DNA from: Lachnospiraceae bacterium
GTDB taxonomy: Bacteria; Bacillota; Clostridia; Lachnospirales; Lachnospiraceae
Direction of reading: 5' to 3'
Assembly: GCA_015057365.1 (NCBI GenBank)
Contig: SVEN01000013.1
Coordinates: 1 to 55,073 of the forward strand
DNA length: 55,073 bases
Below are positions 24,677 to 32,884 of this stretch, one piece after another. The position numbers and the translations under genes were made by a program. Positions within the stretch are counted from its first letter, which is position 1; every line of letters begins with the position of its first letter. The notes beneath the pieces are model-generated. The model searched no databases. It saw only the letters and a program-made list of their open reading frames with translations, and had not been told where the DNA came from.

Positions 24677-26551
24677 TTAATAATTTTTTTCTTTCTTTTT
24701 ACGAATCGCAAAAAATACCGCAACCATAGCAACTACTGCCAAAATGCCCAAAATGATTTTATGACTCGTCTTTACTATCGGCGAGCTCAACGCATTGTCA
24801 TGCAATTCTTCATCCAATGCCCATTCCAGACAACTTACCATAATATTTGTCCGGAGTGCGGCATAATCCCGTACTGTCGTCATATTACGTTCCACCGGAT
24901 GCAGTTCTCCGTACTTCAAATACTTTTCCGCCACCAACGGACGGTACACCTCTGCCAACCGGTCCACTCTGTCCACAACCGCAGATGCTTTAAAATTTGT
25001 CCGCAAAAGTTCTAAAAAGCGATTTCTGAACTGCTCCTTAAACTGCTCGTTTTTAAGGAAAGAACGAAACAAATCGGTCAGCACATCCCGATACGGCTGC
25101 TCTCTTCTCTGGTCCGCCACCATGGACGGAAGCACCTGCGTTTCCACGGAACGTCCGTAAAGGCCGAAACCGAAATCCAAATCAAACAACAACCAGCGTA
25201 TTTTCCCGTCCAGCCCGTATTCCTCCGACGGCTCACCGATATAACGCCACGCTTCGCAATTATTGTGCGGCCAGTCCGTATTGCCGCAATACAGCTCCAC
25301 ACAAAGATAATCGATAAAATTCTCAATATCAAAATACTCTCCGGCCTTTGCATACAAAGCCGGGTCACTCATATCATTTTCGGTAACGAAGTCATATGCC
25401 TCCTCAAAAAAGCTCACTTCCTCTTCCGGACCTTCCTCCGCTACCACTTCGAAAACATCCTGTCCCTCCGGCGGCAGAATAACCTTTCCGTCACTGTTTT
25501 TATTATAGTCAAAGCCGTAGATTACCACATCCTCTTTCGCACAATTGTAGTGTGACGCCAGATAGCGGTCATCCATACGCTCTCGGATATTCAAAATACC
25601 GTAAAACTCTCCGTTTAAAAAAACGACCGCCGGCTGATAGGCCTGTACATCCAACGAGGTCCCTACCATCAGAGACTGAGCCAGAATATCTCTGAAAAAG
25701 GTAACCTCCCACGCATCGCTTTCGTTTCCGCCTCCTCGTAATACCAGACGCTTAAACTTGTCGATATTTTTCTGTTCACCGTTTTTTTCCACCGCCGGAA
25801 TCAGGCTGTCCGAAAAAAAATCATACTCAAAACTCTTCTGCGTATCGTATTCCTCTCTGGCGTACAACCGAAAAGACTTCATCTCGAATCGTCGGGAATA
25901 GGCACCGTTGATACGGATGCCCACATTCATGGAAATCTCCCGCTTCCCCTCCGGCAGGAAATATTCAAAATGCGCCGGACGCTCCCACTCACGCCCTCTT
26001 TCCTCGTAATTGGTCACAATCCCGGTTTCCTCGCTATACAAATTTTCCGGATCCGTCACCAGGGAAATCACCGGCACCTCGTACCACTCTGTCATCTTCC
26101 GTGCCGCAAAATACGTATTCGTCTGAATGTCGCTGCAAGCACCGTCCTCTGTCACGGCAATAGCCCTCACCACCGTAGCGGAAGGTAAGCCGCTTCCTTT
26201 GATACCGTCACACAACTCCACAAGAATCGGTTCTATATACGACAAGGTCGTCGTCCCCCCCGGTACCGGCACAGAACCGTCCAACGTGTAATACACCTCT
26301 GCACCGGACGGTGCCGTCAGTGTCAGTTCAAATCCTTTCTCAAAAAAGCCTGCTTCTACAGAAAACTCCGGTGCAGGCACCTCACTGGGTACAAATACCG
26401 TTTCCTCCGCTCCGTAGGCTACCGCATTTGCGGACATACCGGGCAGGGTGCCCGCGCCCAACAGACTTATCATCCCGGCCAATACCATGCCGGCTGCCTT
26501 AAGCAACAGCCCGCAACGCATTTCTTTGCCACGCTTCCCAATCTCTCGCAT
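24677..26551 (-). CDS. Secreted CotH kinase-like protein with C-terminal membrane anchor
   Basis: 624 residues from ATG 26551 (AAGGGGAAGG before it), 20 bases after prfC. A signal peptide (about 10-48), a chitobiase-type small domain (ELTLTAPSGAEVYYTLDGSVP), then a CotH domain: SMNVGIRINGAYSRRFEMKS, YGILNIRERMDDRYLASHY and RWLLFDLDFGFGLYG, which give the Lys/Arg and Asp residues of this atypical kinase fold. The C-terminus has a membrane helix (HKIILGILAVVAMVAVFFAI) and a basic tail. CotH phosphorylates spore coat proteins; here it is surface-anchored, so the substrate is unknown. Confidence 0.85.
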   Translation of the reverse strand: MREIGKRGKEMRCGLLLKAAGMVLAGMISLLGAGTLPGMSANAVAYGAEETVFVPSEVPAPEFSVEAGFFEKGFELTLTAPSGAEVYYTLDGSVPVPGGTTTLSYIEPILVELCDGIKGSGLPSATVVRAIAVTEDGACSDIQTNTYFAARKMTEWYEVPVISLVTDPENLYSEETGIVTNYEERGREWERPAHFEYFLPEGKREISMNVGIRINGAYSRRFEMKSFRLYAREEYDTQKSFEYDFFSDSLIPAVEKNGEQKNIDKFKRLVLRGGGNESDAWEVTFFRDILAQSLMVGTSLDVQAYQPAVVFLNGEFYGILNIRERMDDRYLASHYNCAKEDVVIYGFDYNKNSDGKVILPPEGQDVFEVVAEEGPEEEVSFFEEAYDFVTENDMSDPALYAKAGEYFDIENFIDYLCVELYCGNTDWPHNNCEAWRYIGEPSEEYGLDGKIRWLLFDLDFGFGLYGRSVETQVLPSMVADQRREQPYRDVLTDLFRSFLKNEQFKEQFRNRFLELLRTNFKASAVVDRVDRLAEVYRPLVAEKYLKYGELHPVERNMTTVRDYAALRTNIMVSCLEWALDEELHDNALSSPIVKTSHKIILGILAVVAMVAVFFAIRKKKEKNY

Positions 26552-26570
26552 TACCTTCCCCTTTTCTTCC

Positions 26571-28157
26571 TTAGTTTCTTGCAAACTCCGTCAGCTTCAG
26601 TCCTTCGTTACGCTCCAATACGGTACGGATACTCCACTCGTGAGTAAACAGCAACAACGGTCTGTCCTTTAAATCCTTCACTCGCTTGGAGTCCGTGGTA
26701 ATATTTAACTTTGCCACATCGATACCGTCATTTTCAATCCATCGGATATATTCGTACGGAAGCGGATCCATTCGAATCTCCACTCCGTATTCGGACTCTA
26801 AGCGGAACCGCAGTACGTCAAACTGCAGTACACCTACCACGCCCACAATAATCTCTTCCATGCCGGTATTAAACTCCTGGAAAATCTGGATAGCACCTTC
26901 CTGGGCGATCTGGGATACACCCTTAATAAACTGCTTTCTTTTCATGGTATCCACCTGACGGATCTTCGCAAAATGCTCCGGTGCAAAGGTCGGAATACCC
27001 TCAAACTCAATCTGCTCCCCCGGGGCACACACCGTGTCTCCGATGGAGAAAATGCCCGGGTCGAATACGCCGATAATATCTCCCGCATAGGCCTCTTCTA
27101 CAATCTTTCTGTCCTGTGCCATCATCTGCTGCGGCTGGGAAAGACGAATCTTTTTACCGCCCTGCACATGATTTACTTCCATGCCCGCCTCAAACTTACC
27201 GGAACAAATACGCATAAATGCAATACGGTCACGGTGTGCCTTGTTCATATTCGCCTGAATCTTAAATACAAAGGCGGAAAAATCGTGCTCCAACGGCTTT
27301 ATCACTCCACACTTTGCGTTACGCGGAAGCGGAGAGGTGGTCATCTCTAAAAAGTGTTCCAAAAAGGTCTCTACACCGAAATTGGTCAGAGCGGAACCGA
27401 AGAACACCGGCGTCAGCTCACCGGCACTGACTTTCTCCAAATCAAACTCACTGCTGGCACCGTCCAACAGCTCAATCTCATCCACCAGATTCTGATGATT
27501 CTCTCTGCCGATGATATCGTCTAAGTTGGCATCCCCGAGGGTTGCCTCAATCTTTTCTACTTCGTTCTGACCGTTGTTCGCAGCGATAAAGCGGGTAATG
27601 GTCTCCGTATCTCTGTGATAAACGCCCTTAAAGTTCTTACCGGAACCGATCGGCCAGTTCATCGGGCAGGTACGGATACCCAGTACGTTTTCAATCTCGT
27701 CCAAAAGCTCGAAGGTATCTCTCGCTTCACGATCCATCTTATTCACAAAGGTAAAAATCGGGATATGACGCATAACACAAACCTTAAACAGCTTCTTGGT
27801 CTGCGCCTCAACACCCTTGGAAGCATCAATCACCATGACCGCGGAATCCGCCGCCATGAGGGTACGGTACGTATCCTCGGAGAAGTCCTGATGTCCCGGG
27901 GTGTCCAGAATATTAATACAATACCCGTCATAATTAAACTGCATTACGGAAGAGGTAACGGAAATACCTCTCTGCTTCTCGATTTCCATCCAGTCGGAAA
28001 CCGCATGCTTTGCGGTCTTCTTTGCCTTAACGGAACCCGCCAGATTGATGGCGCCTCCGTATAACAAAAGCTTCTCCGTCAGCGTCGTCTTACCGGCATC
28101 CGGGTGGGAAATAATCGCAAAGGTACGTCGTTTATTTATTTCATTGCTGTGGTTCAT
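26571..28157 (-). CDS. prfC: Peptide chain release factor 3
   Basis: 528 residues from MNHSNEINKRRTFAIISHPD (ATG 28157 after GCAGGAGGCAACT). GTPase motifs: SHPDAGKTTLTEK (G1), DTPGHQDFSEDTYRTL (G3), NKMDREARD (G4). The RF3-specific KRGISVTSSV-like switch (KQRGISVTSSVMQF) and C-terminal domain are present. RF3 recycles RF1/RF2 after termination and acts in quality control. Promoter TTGCAT-N17-TAAAAT lies upstream with a leader hairpin. Confidence 0.95.
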   Translation of the reverse strand: MNHSNEINKRRTFAIISHPDAGKTTLTEKLLLYGGAINLAGSVKAKKTAKHAVSDWMEIEKQRGISVTSSVMQFNYDGYCINILDTPGHQDFSEDTYRTLMAADSAVMVIDASKGVEAQTKKLFKVCVMRHIPIFTFVNKMDREARDTFELLDEIENVLGIRTCPMNWPIGSGKNFKGVYHRDTETITRFIAANNGQNEVEKIEATLGDANLDDIIGRENHQNLVDEIELLDGASSEFDLEKVSAGELTPVFFGSALTNFGVETFLEHFLEMTTSPLPRNAKCGVIKPLEHDFSAFVFKIQANMNKAHRDRIAFMRICSGKFEAGMEVNHVQGGKKIRLSQPQQMMAQDRKIVEEAYAGDIIGVFDPGIFSIGDTVCAPGEQIEFEGIPTFAPEHFAKIRQVDTMKRKQFIKGVSQIAQEGAIQIFQEFNTGMEEIIVGVVGVLQFDVLRFRLESEYGVEIRMDPLPYEYIRWIENDGIDVAKLNITTDSKRVKDLKDRPLLLFTHEWSIRTVLERNEGLKLTEFARN

Positions 28158-28256
28158 AGTTGCCTCCTGCATAATGTAGTCTCATTTTTTTCTGCATCTT
28201 TTTTTCTGTATGCCTTTTCATATTCTGCCTGATTTCAGGGCATACAACGACACCTT

Positions 28257-28285
28257 ATTTTACATGATTTTCCTTAGATATGCAA
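28257..28285 (-). promoter_or_regulatory. Promoter of prfC
   Basis: Minus strand TTGCAT, 17 bases, TAAAAT. The leader contains GTATGCC...GGCATAC enclosing CCTGA-AA-TCAGG (about 28209-28246), a possible mRNA hairpin. Confidence 0.65.
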
Positions 28286-28293
28286 GGGGAACC

Positions 28294-28322
28294 TTGTTAT
28301 TTCCCACCTCTTGTGCTAGTAT
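28294..28322 (+). promoter_or_regulatory. Promoter of the CgeB-like gene
   Basis: TTGTTA, 17 bases, TAGTAT, about 20 bases before the ATG; divergent from the prfC promoter. Confidence 0.65.
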
Positions 28323-28343
28323 AAAAAAGAAAGGGAGGTTCCT

Positions 28344-29603
28344 ATGAAACGTCTTTTACTTTTTCAACCGAGTGTAGAAACCCTGCACTTTTTCTCCGAC
28401 CGCCTGGCAGAAGAATATGTAGCACTGGGTTATGAGGTGCGTCTTGTCCGCATTCATGAGCCGTTTTTCGGCACAGAAAAGATAATCGATTTCATTCAAG
28501 GTCATGAAACCGTGATGATTACCTTTAATTTCCACGGCATCCAACGAGAGGCCATTTTCCATACACCGGAAGGTGAACTTCTTTGGGATAAGTACGATGT
28601 GGCCTGCATCAATATCATTGTGGACCATCCCTTCTACTATTACGAAGAATTGAAGTACCTTCCGAATCGATATCTGCAGATTTGTATCGATGGGGACCAT
28701 ACCGATTATATGCGGAAGTTTTATCCGGAAATTGCTCTGGGCGAAACCATGCCGCTCGCCGGTTGTGACTATAGGGACTCCTTTGGCAGTGGTGCTCCGC
28801 TTTCCTTACGAGAAGATGTCACCGATCCGGCCCATCTGATTCCGAATCTGACCGGAGAGACCGTTCCCTTTCTTTCGATCAGAGAACGTTCTACTCCTGT
28901 AGTCTTTACAGGTTGTTACACACAACCGGACTTTTTCCTCCCATATATGAGTCGAAACGGGGCGGAGTATGATGCCTTTTATCATGGGATCTTAGACGAT
29001 TTGCTGGCAGACCCGGACCAGTGTATCCACACAGTATACCTGCGTCATCTGAATCGTGAACTGCCGGAACTGACCCAAGAAGATTTAAGAAATGTCATGA
29101 ACAAAATGATTTTTCTCGATTTGTGGATTCGTTTTTCCTTCCGTGGTAAAGTCGTTCAATCCTTAGCAGACGCCGACCTTCCGGTCCACTGCATCGGAGC
29201 CGGCTGGGAAACCCTGTCCGTCAAAAACAAAAACAGACTCACCTATACGGAATACTCCGATACTGAAGTCTGCCTAAAAGCAATTTCGGAAGCAAAGCTC
29301 TCCTTAAATGTCATGCCATGGTTTAAGAGGGGCGCCCATGACCGCATCTACAGCTCCATGCTAAACGGTGCGGTTTGCGTCACGGACAAAAGTCAATACC
29401 TTACGGAACACTTTACAGACGGTGATTTGCTCCGCTACTATGATTTAAAGAACCTTTCTGCGTTGCCGGACATTGTAACCGGACTTTTAGAGCACCCGGA
29501 TACGATGCAAGAGATGGCTGACCGGGCACGGGCATATGCAAAGCAGCATCTTACCTGGAAACAGTATGCACAACAGCTGGCGACCTACTTTCCAATCATT
29601 TAA
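28344..29603 (+). CDS. CgeB/YkvP-like glycosyltransferase
   Basis: 419 residues, SD AGGGAGGTTCCT. The N-terminal half has alternating strands and helices with DHPFYYYEELKYLPN (about 96-110) and QICIDGDHTDYM; the C-terminal half has VHCIGAGWE, SLNVMPWFKRGAHDRIYSSM and GAVCVTDKS, which fit the GT-B 'glycosyl transferases group 1, CgeB-like' family. Such proteins modify surface or spore components in Clostridia and Bacilli. The donor and acceptor are unknown. It is monocistronic. Confidence 0.7.
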   Translation: MKRLLLFQPSVETLHFFSDRLAEEYVALGYEVRLVRIHEPFFGTEKIIDFIQGHETVMITFNFHGIQREAIFHTPEGELLWDKYDVACINIIVDHPFYYYEELKYLPNRYLQICIDGDHTDYMRKFYPEIALGETMPLAGCDYRDSFGSGAPLSLREDVTDPAHLIPNLTGETVPFLSIRERSTPVVFTGCYTQPDFFLPYMSRNGAEYDAFYHGILDDLLADPDQCIHTVYLRHLNRELPELTQEDLRNVMNKMIFLDLWIRFSFRGKVVQSLADADLPVHCIGAGWETLSVKNKNRLTYTEYSDTEVCLKAISEAKLSLNVMPWFKRGAHDRIYSSMLNGAVCVTDKSQYLTEHFTDGDLLRYYDLKNLSALPDIVTGLLEHPDTMQEMADRARAYAKQHLTWKQYAQQLATYFPII

Positions 29604-29623
29604 TAACATCACTTAATTGCATA

Positions 29624-29725
29624 GGGCTGTCGCCCGGAAGTTGAATGCGCTGTTTTTACGCTTTCTGTTTCAACAAACTCCGTAGCGTAAAAAAAGGGCC
29701 ATCACATTTCATCATGTGACAGCCC
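29624..29725. repeat. Nested inverted repeat E between convergent genes
   Basis: GGGCTGTC (29624-29631) pairs with GACAGCCC (29718-29725), and TTTTTACGC (29653-29661) pairs with GCGTAAAAA (29685-29693). The right part contains the terminator of the gene at 29733. It resembles copies A-C in layout, but no conserved block is clear. Confidence 0.4.
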
Positions 29726-29726
29726 C
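29696..29726 (-). terminator. Terminator after cheY-like gene
   Basis: Minus strand GGGGCTGTCACAT...ATGTGATGGCCC followed by seven T. Confidence 0.88.
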
Positions 29727-29732
29727 TAAGTC

Positions 29733-30107
29733 TTATTTCTCGATTTTTGCGGATATCTCACTGATTACCCTGCGAATCTCTTCTTCCTCCAACGGCTTTG
29801 TTAAGAACTCCTCCGCACCGGCCTTAACCGCCTGCATCAGGTTATTCTTTTGACCTGCCGCCGTAATCATAACTACCTTTGCATTCTCATCCTCATGCTT
29901 AATCAAAAGTAAGGACTCCAAACCGTTCATCACCGGCATGGTAATGTCCATGGTAACAATATCCGGACGCAGTTCCTTATACTTTAAGAATCCATCCTCA
30001 CCGTTTACTGCCTCTCCGATGACTTCAAGTCCCATTTTGGTTAACACATCGGACAACATCTTTCTCGAAGTTTTGGAATCATCTACCACTAATACAGTAA
30101 TCGCCAT
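29733..30107 (-). CDS. CheY-like single-domain response regulator
   Basis: 124 residues from MAITVLVVDDSKTSRKML (ATG 30107, after GGAGGTAGTGAC). It has the acidic pair VVDDS, the phospho-Asp in IVTMDITMPVMNG, the switch Thr in VVMITAAGQ and the Lys in LTKPLEEEE, with no output domain. It starts 4 bases after the CheX-like gene, so the two are likely cotranslated, and the upstream protein may be its phosphatase. It resembles CheY of motile Clostridia. Confidence 0.9.
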   Translation of the reverse strand: MAITVLVVDDSKTSRKMLSDVLTKMGLEVIGEAVNGEDGFLKYKELRPDIVTMDITMPVMNGLESLLLIKHEDENAKVVMITAAGQKNNLMQAVKAGAEEFLTKPLEEEEIRRVISEISAKIEK

Positions 30108-30111
30108 GTCA

Positions 30112-30990
30112 CTACCTCCAACCATTTTTATTTGTTACAACAAAATTCACCGTCGTATTACCGATACCGAGCGGCATTACCAAAATATCCTTTCCGGATA
30201 CAGATGCATCATCTCCCATCTCCGGCGGCATCAATTCCAGCGTCACACCCTTGTTACTCTGTGCGGTTGCAAATACACCGCTGATACAGTTGAGCAGTTC
30301 TCCTACCGCATCCTGTACATCCTCGTCCACTACGGTAAATTCCTCTTTTGCAAATCCGGAACCGAGACGGCACAAACCGCCCTCACCGTCGGCAAAGCCT
30401 ACGCGCCAGTTTTCTGCACCTTCCAATGTCTGAGATACCGGCTTAACCAAATCCGCTTTATCACCCAATGTTCCGTACATCGGATACGCATGACGATCGA
30501 TGCAACGAACAATCATCTTTAAGGCTACTGCTACGATATCCTCATATTCCTCTGCTCCTTTCGGAAGAAACAGCGGAACAATCTTTTCAATCTCACCGCT
30601 CTTAATTGCCTCCAGCTCCGTGTTCGTAAAACCGTTCTCCACCTGGTAGCTCCTGAGCACCAGCTGAATCTTATCCATGGTCACAATGCCTTCATCCACC
30701 AAGGTCTGAGCAAAGGTTAAGAATTCATTTCCCTGCATCTTTAAGAGACTGCCTACCTGAGCCTCCGTTAAATATCCCTTTTCCACAGCAATATCACCGA
30801 ACCGCTTGTCCATCGTCTGCTGCAAACGGTTAATCGTATCCGCCTGGTCAATCGTAAGCATTCCTTCGGATACCGCTATCAATCCGAGTTTTACACGAAT
30901 CTGCTCCTGTACGGACACTGCATGTTCCAATTGCTCCTTGGTCATAAACCCTTCTTCTACCAAGTAATTACCTAACAAATAACTTATCAT
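30112..30990 (-). CDS. MshEN-like plus CheX/CheC-like phosphatase fusion
   Basis: 292 residues from MISYLLGNYLVEEGFMTKEQ (ATG 30990 after AAAAGGGGGCATTCG). The first about 100 residues have two repeats of the form LGNYLVEEGFMTKEQLEHAV and FGDIAVEKGYLTEAQVGSLL, typical of GspE/MshE N-terminal domains that in some proteins bind cyclic di-GMP. The C-terminal half (about 145-292) looks like CheX; VQDAVGELLNCISGVF holds the E-x-x-N motif of CheC/CheX phosphatases. Inference: it dephosphorylates the CheY-like protein encoded next to it, perhaps under nucleotide control. Confidence 0.72.
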   Translation of the reverse strand: MISYLLGNYLVEEGFMTKEQLEHAVSVQEQIRVKLGLIAVSEGMLTIDQADTINRLQQTMDKRFGDIAVEKGYLTEAQVGSLLKMQGNEFLTFAQTLVDEGIVTMDKIQLVLRSYQVENGFTNTELEAIKSGEIEKIVPLFLPKGAEEYEDIVAVALKMIVRCIDRHAYPMYGTLGDKADLVKPVSQTLEGAENWRVGFADGEGGLCRLGSGFAKEEFTVVDEDVQDAVGELLNCISGVFATAQSNKGVTLELMPPEMGDDASVSGKDILVMPLGIGNTTVNFVVTNKNGWR

Positions 30991-31114
30991 CGAATGCCCC
31001 CTTTTACAATTCTTCACGTTCCTTTGCTGCTTTCTATCATTATACACTATTTTTTGACAAATTTCCACTAAAATTTGAAATTAATTTATAATTTTATATT
31101 TTCTATCATTTACC

Positions 31115-31143
31115 TTGCACTTTCTTCCAAAAAAAGGTATACT
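31115..31143 (+). promoter_or_regulatory. Promoter of DUF1015 gene
   Basis: TTGCAC, 17 bases, TATACT, 40 bases before the ATG at 31184. Confidence 0.8.
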
Positions 31144-31183
31144 TCTTTTAAAAGCATTGGTATTATACCGGAAAGGACATTTT

Positions 31184-32425
31184 ATGGCGACGATTAAACC
31201 GTTTTATTGCATCCGTCCGACCGCAGAACTGGCTCACCGTGTTGCCGCATTACCTTATGATGTGTACAACCGCAGTGAGGCAAAGGCAGTTGTTGCCAAG
31301 GACCCTCTTTCTTTCTTAAACATTGACCGTGCGGAAACCCAGTTTCCGGACGATGTGGATACGTATGCGGACTGCGTTTACGCAAAGGCTGCAGAACTAT
31401 TAAACACCCGCATAGGAGACGGCACCTTTGTTACGGACACCACAACAAACTACTATATTTACGAGCTTACCATGGACGGTCGTACTCAGACCGGCATTGT
31501 AGCATGTGCTTCCATCGACGATTATATGAACAATGTAATTAAAAAGCATGAAAACACCCGTGCCGACAAAGAGGAAGACCGTATCCGTCACGTAGACACC
31601 TGCAACGCACAGACCGGACCGATTTTCCTGGCATATCGCAGAAACGAAACCATTTATTCCGTTGTTGCAAAGACAAAGAAAAATGCACCGCTTTATGATT
31701 TCACCTCTGAAGACGGGATTACTCACAGAGTATTCGTGATTTCCGATCCGGCGGATGTAACTGCCGTATCCAACGCTTTCGGTTCTATCGACAGCATTTA
31801 CATCGCAGACGGCCATCACCGCGCAGCCTCCGCTGTAAAAGTTGGGTTAAAGCGCCGTTTGGAAAACCCGGGGTTTGACGGTACGGAAGAGTTTAATTTC
31901 TTCCTCTCTGTTCTTTTCCCGGAAGATGAGCTGAAAATTTTACCGTACAATCGTGTCGTAAAGGATTTAAACGGACTGACCGCAGACGCCTTTCTGGCTC
32001 GTATTGCCAAAGAATTTACGGTAGAAGAATTAGGAAAGGATGCCTTCCAGCCGGAAAAAAAGGGAACCTTCGGCATGTACCTTGACGGCATCTGGTATCG
32101 TCTGACCGCTAACGACACCTTACAGCAGATTACCGACCCGGTAGAGTCTCTGGACGTTTCCTTATTACAGGATTATTTGTTAGCACCGGTCCTTGGTATC
32201 GGCGACCCGCGTACCGACAAACGCATCGACTTCATCGGCGGTATCCGTGGTCTTGGCGAACTGGAGCGTCGTGTCGCAGAAGATATGACCGTGGCATTCT
32301 CCATGTATCCGACCTCCATTCAGGAGCTGTTCGCCGTATCGGATGCAGGGCGCTTAATGCCTCCGAAATCCACCTGGTTTGAGCCGAAGCTGCGTAGCGG
32401 ACTTTTTATTCATAAGTTGAGTTAG
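31184..32425 (+). CDS. DUF1015 family protein
   Basis: 413 residues from MATIKPFYCIRPTAELAHRV (GGAAAGGACATTTT before the ATG); the open frame upstream is promoter. Conserved DUF1015 features include VAALPYDVYNRSEAK, KHENTRADKEEDR, the central IADGHHRAASA and FLSVLFPEDELKILPYNRVV. It is a common Clostridia cytosolic protein, sometimes near serine-metabolism genes, with no confirmed reaction; the HH pair suggests an enzyme. No partner gene is adjacent here. Confidence 0.85.
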   Translation: MATIKPFYCIRPTAELAHRVAALPYDVYNRSEAKAVVAKDPLSFLNIDRAETQFPDDVDTYADCVYAKAAELLNTRIGDGTFVTDTTTNYYIYELTMDGRTQTGIVACASIDDYMNNVIKKHENTRADKEEDRIRHVDTCNAQTGPIFLAYRRNETIYSVVAKTKKNAPLYDFTSEDGITHRVFVISDPADVTAVSNAFGSIDSIYIADGHHRAASAVKVGLKRRLENPGFDGTEEFNFFLSVLFPEDELKILPYNRVVKDLNGLTADAFLARIAKEFTVEELGKDAFQPEKKGTFGMYLDGIWYRLTANDTLQQITDPVESLDVSLLQDYLLAPVLGIGDPRTDKRIDFIGGIRGLGELERRVAEDMTVAFSMYPTSIQELFAVSDAGRLMPPKSTWFEPKLRSGLFIHKLS

Positions 32426-32461
32426 GATTTCGTTTTTTCTTCTTTCATACGAACGCTGAAC

Positions 32462-32505
32462 AAAACAGGACTGTTGCACTGATACGAAGTGCACGGTCCT
32501 GTTTT
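32462..32505 (+). terminator. Terminator after DUF1015 gene
   Basis: AAAACAGGAC...GTCCTGTTTT with inner TGCACT/AGTGCA stem. Confidence 0.82.
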
Positions 32506-32525
32506 ACGTATTTATTGTTCCGAAA

Positions 32526-32797
32526 CATTTGAAACGGCGATACAGAATCCGTTTTTGCTTTTCCCGAAGGGTCGCGCCTCGCGACGAAGTCGCTCGGTCG
32601 CGGGCGCGTTCGCATGACTGAGCACCATCCGGTGCTCGCATGCTCACTTTGCCAACGCGGAAGTTAGCGCAGTCGAAATCACCTTTTAGAGCGGCTTAGA
32701 CTTGAGGACGCTCCCGAAAAGTCTTAGCCGCTCTTAAAGGAAGTTTGACGGAGCGTTGCGACCTACAAAAGAGGATTCCGTATCGCCGTTTCAAATG
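32526..32797 (-). repeat. Modular nested inverted-repeat element, copy C
   Basis: Outer arms 32526-32550 and 32773-32797 are complementary over 24 of 25 bases. Read on the minus strand, the element contains the same three blocks as copy A in the same order: 32738-32762 (25 of 25), 32664-32684 (21 of 21) and 32553-32571 (19 of 19). Between blocks 2 and 3 it has an extra nested hairpin (about 32580-32655) whose segment 32633-32650 recurs at 38407-38424. It follows the terminator of the CE4 xylanase gene. Confidence 0.88.
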
Positions 32798-32825
32798 GCA
32801 CGAATTCCAGCAAGACGCAAAAACA

Positions 32826-32851
32826 GGGCCGCCGCATACAAGCGACGACCC
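32826..32851 (-). terminator. Terminator after GH11-CE4 gene
   Basis: Minus strand GGGTCGTCGC-TTGTAT-GCGGCGGCCC then TGTTTTTG. Confidence 0.85.
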
Positions 32852-32884
32852 CGTTTCATTTGCGTTATTTTTTGTTATATTTTT

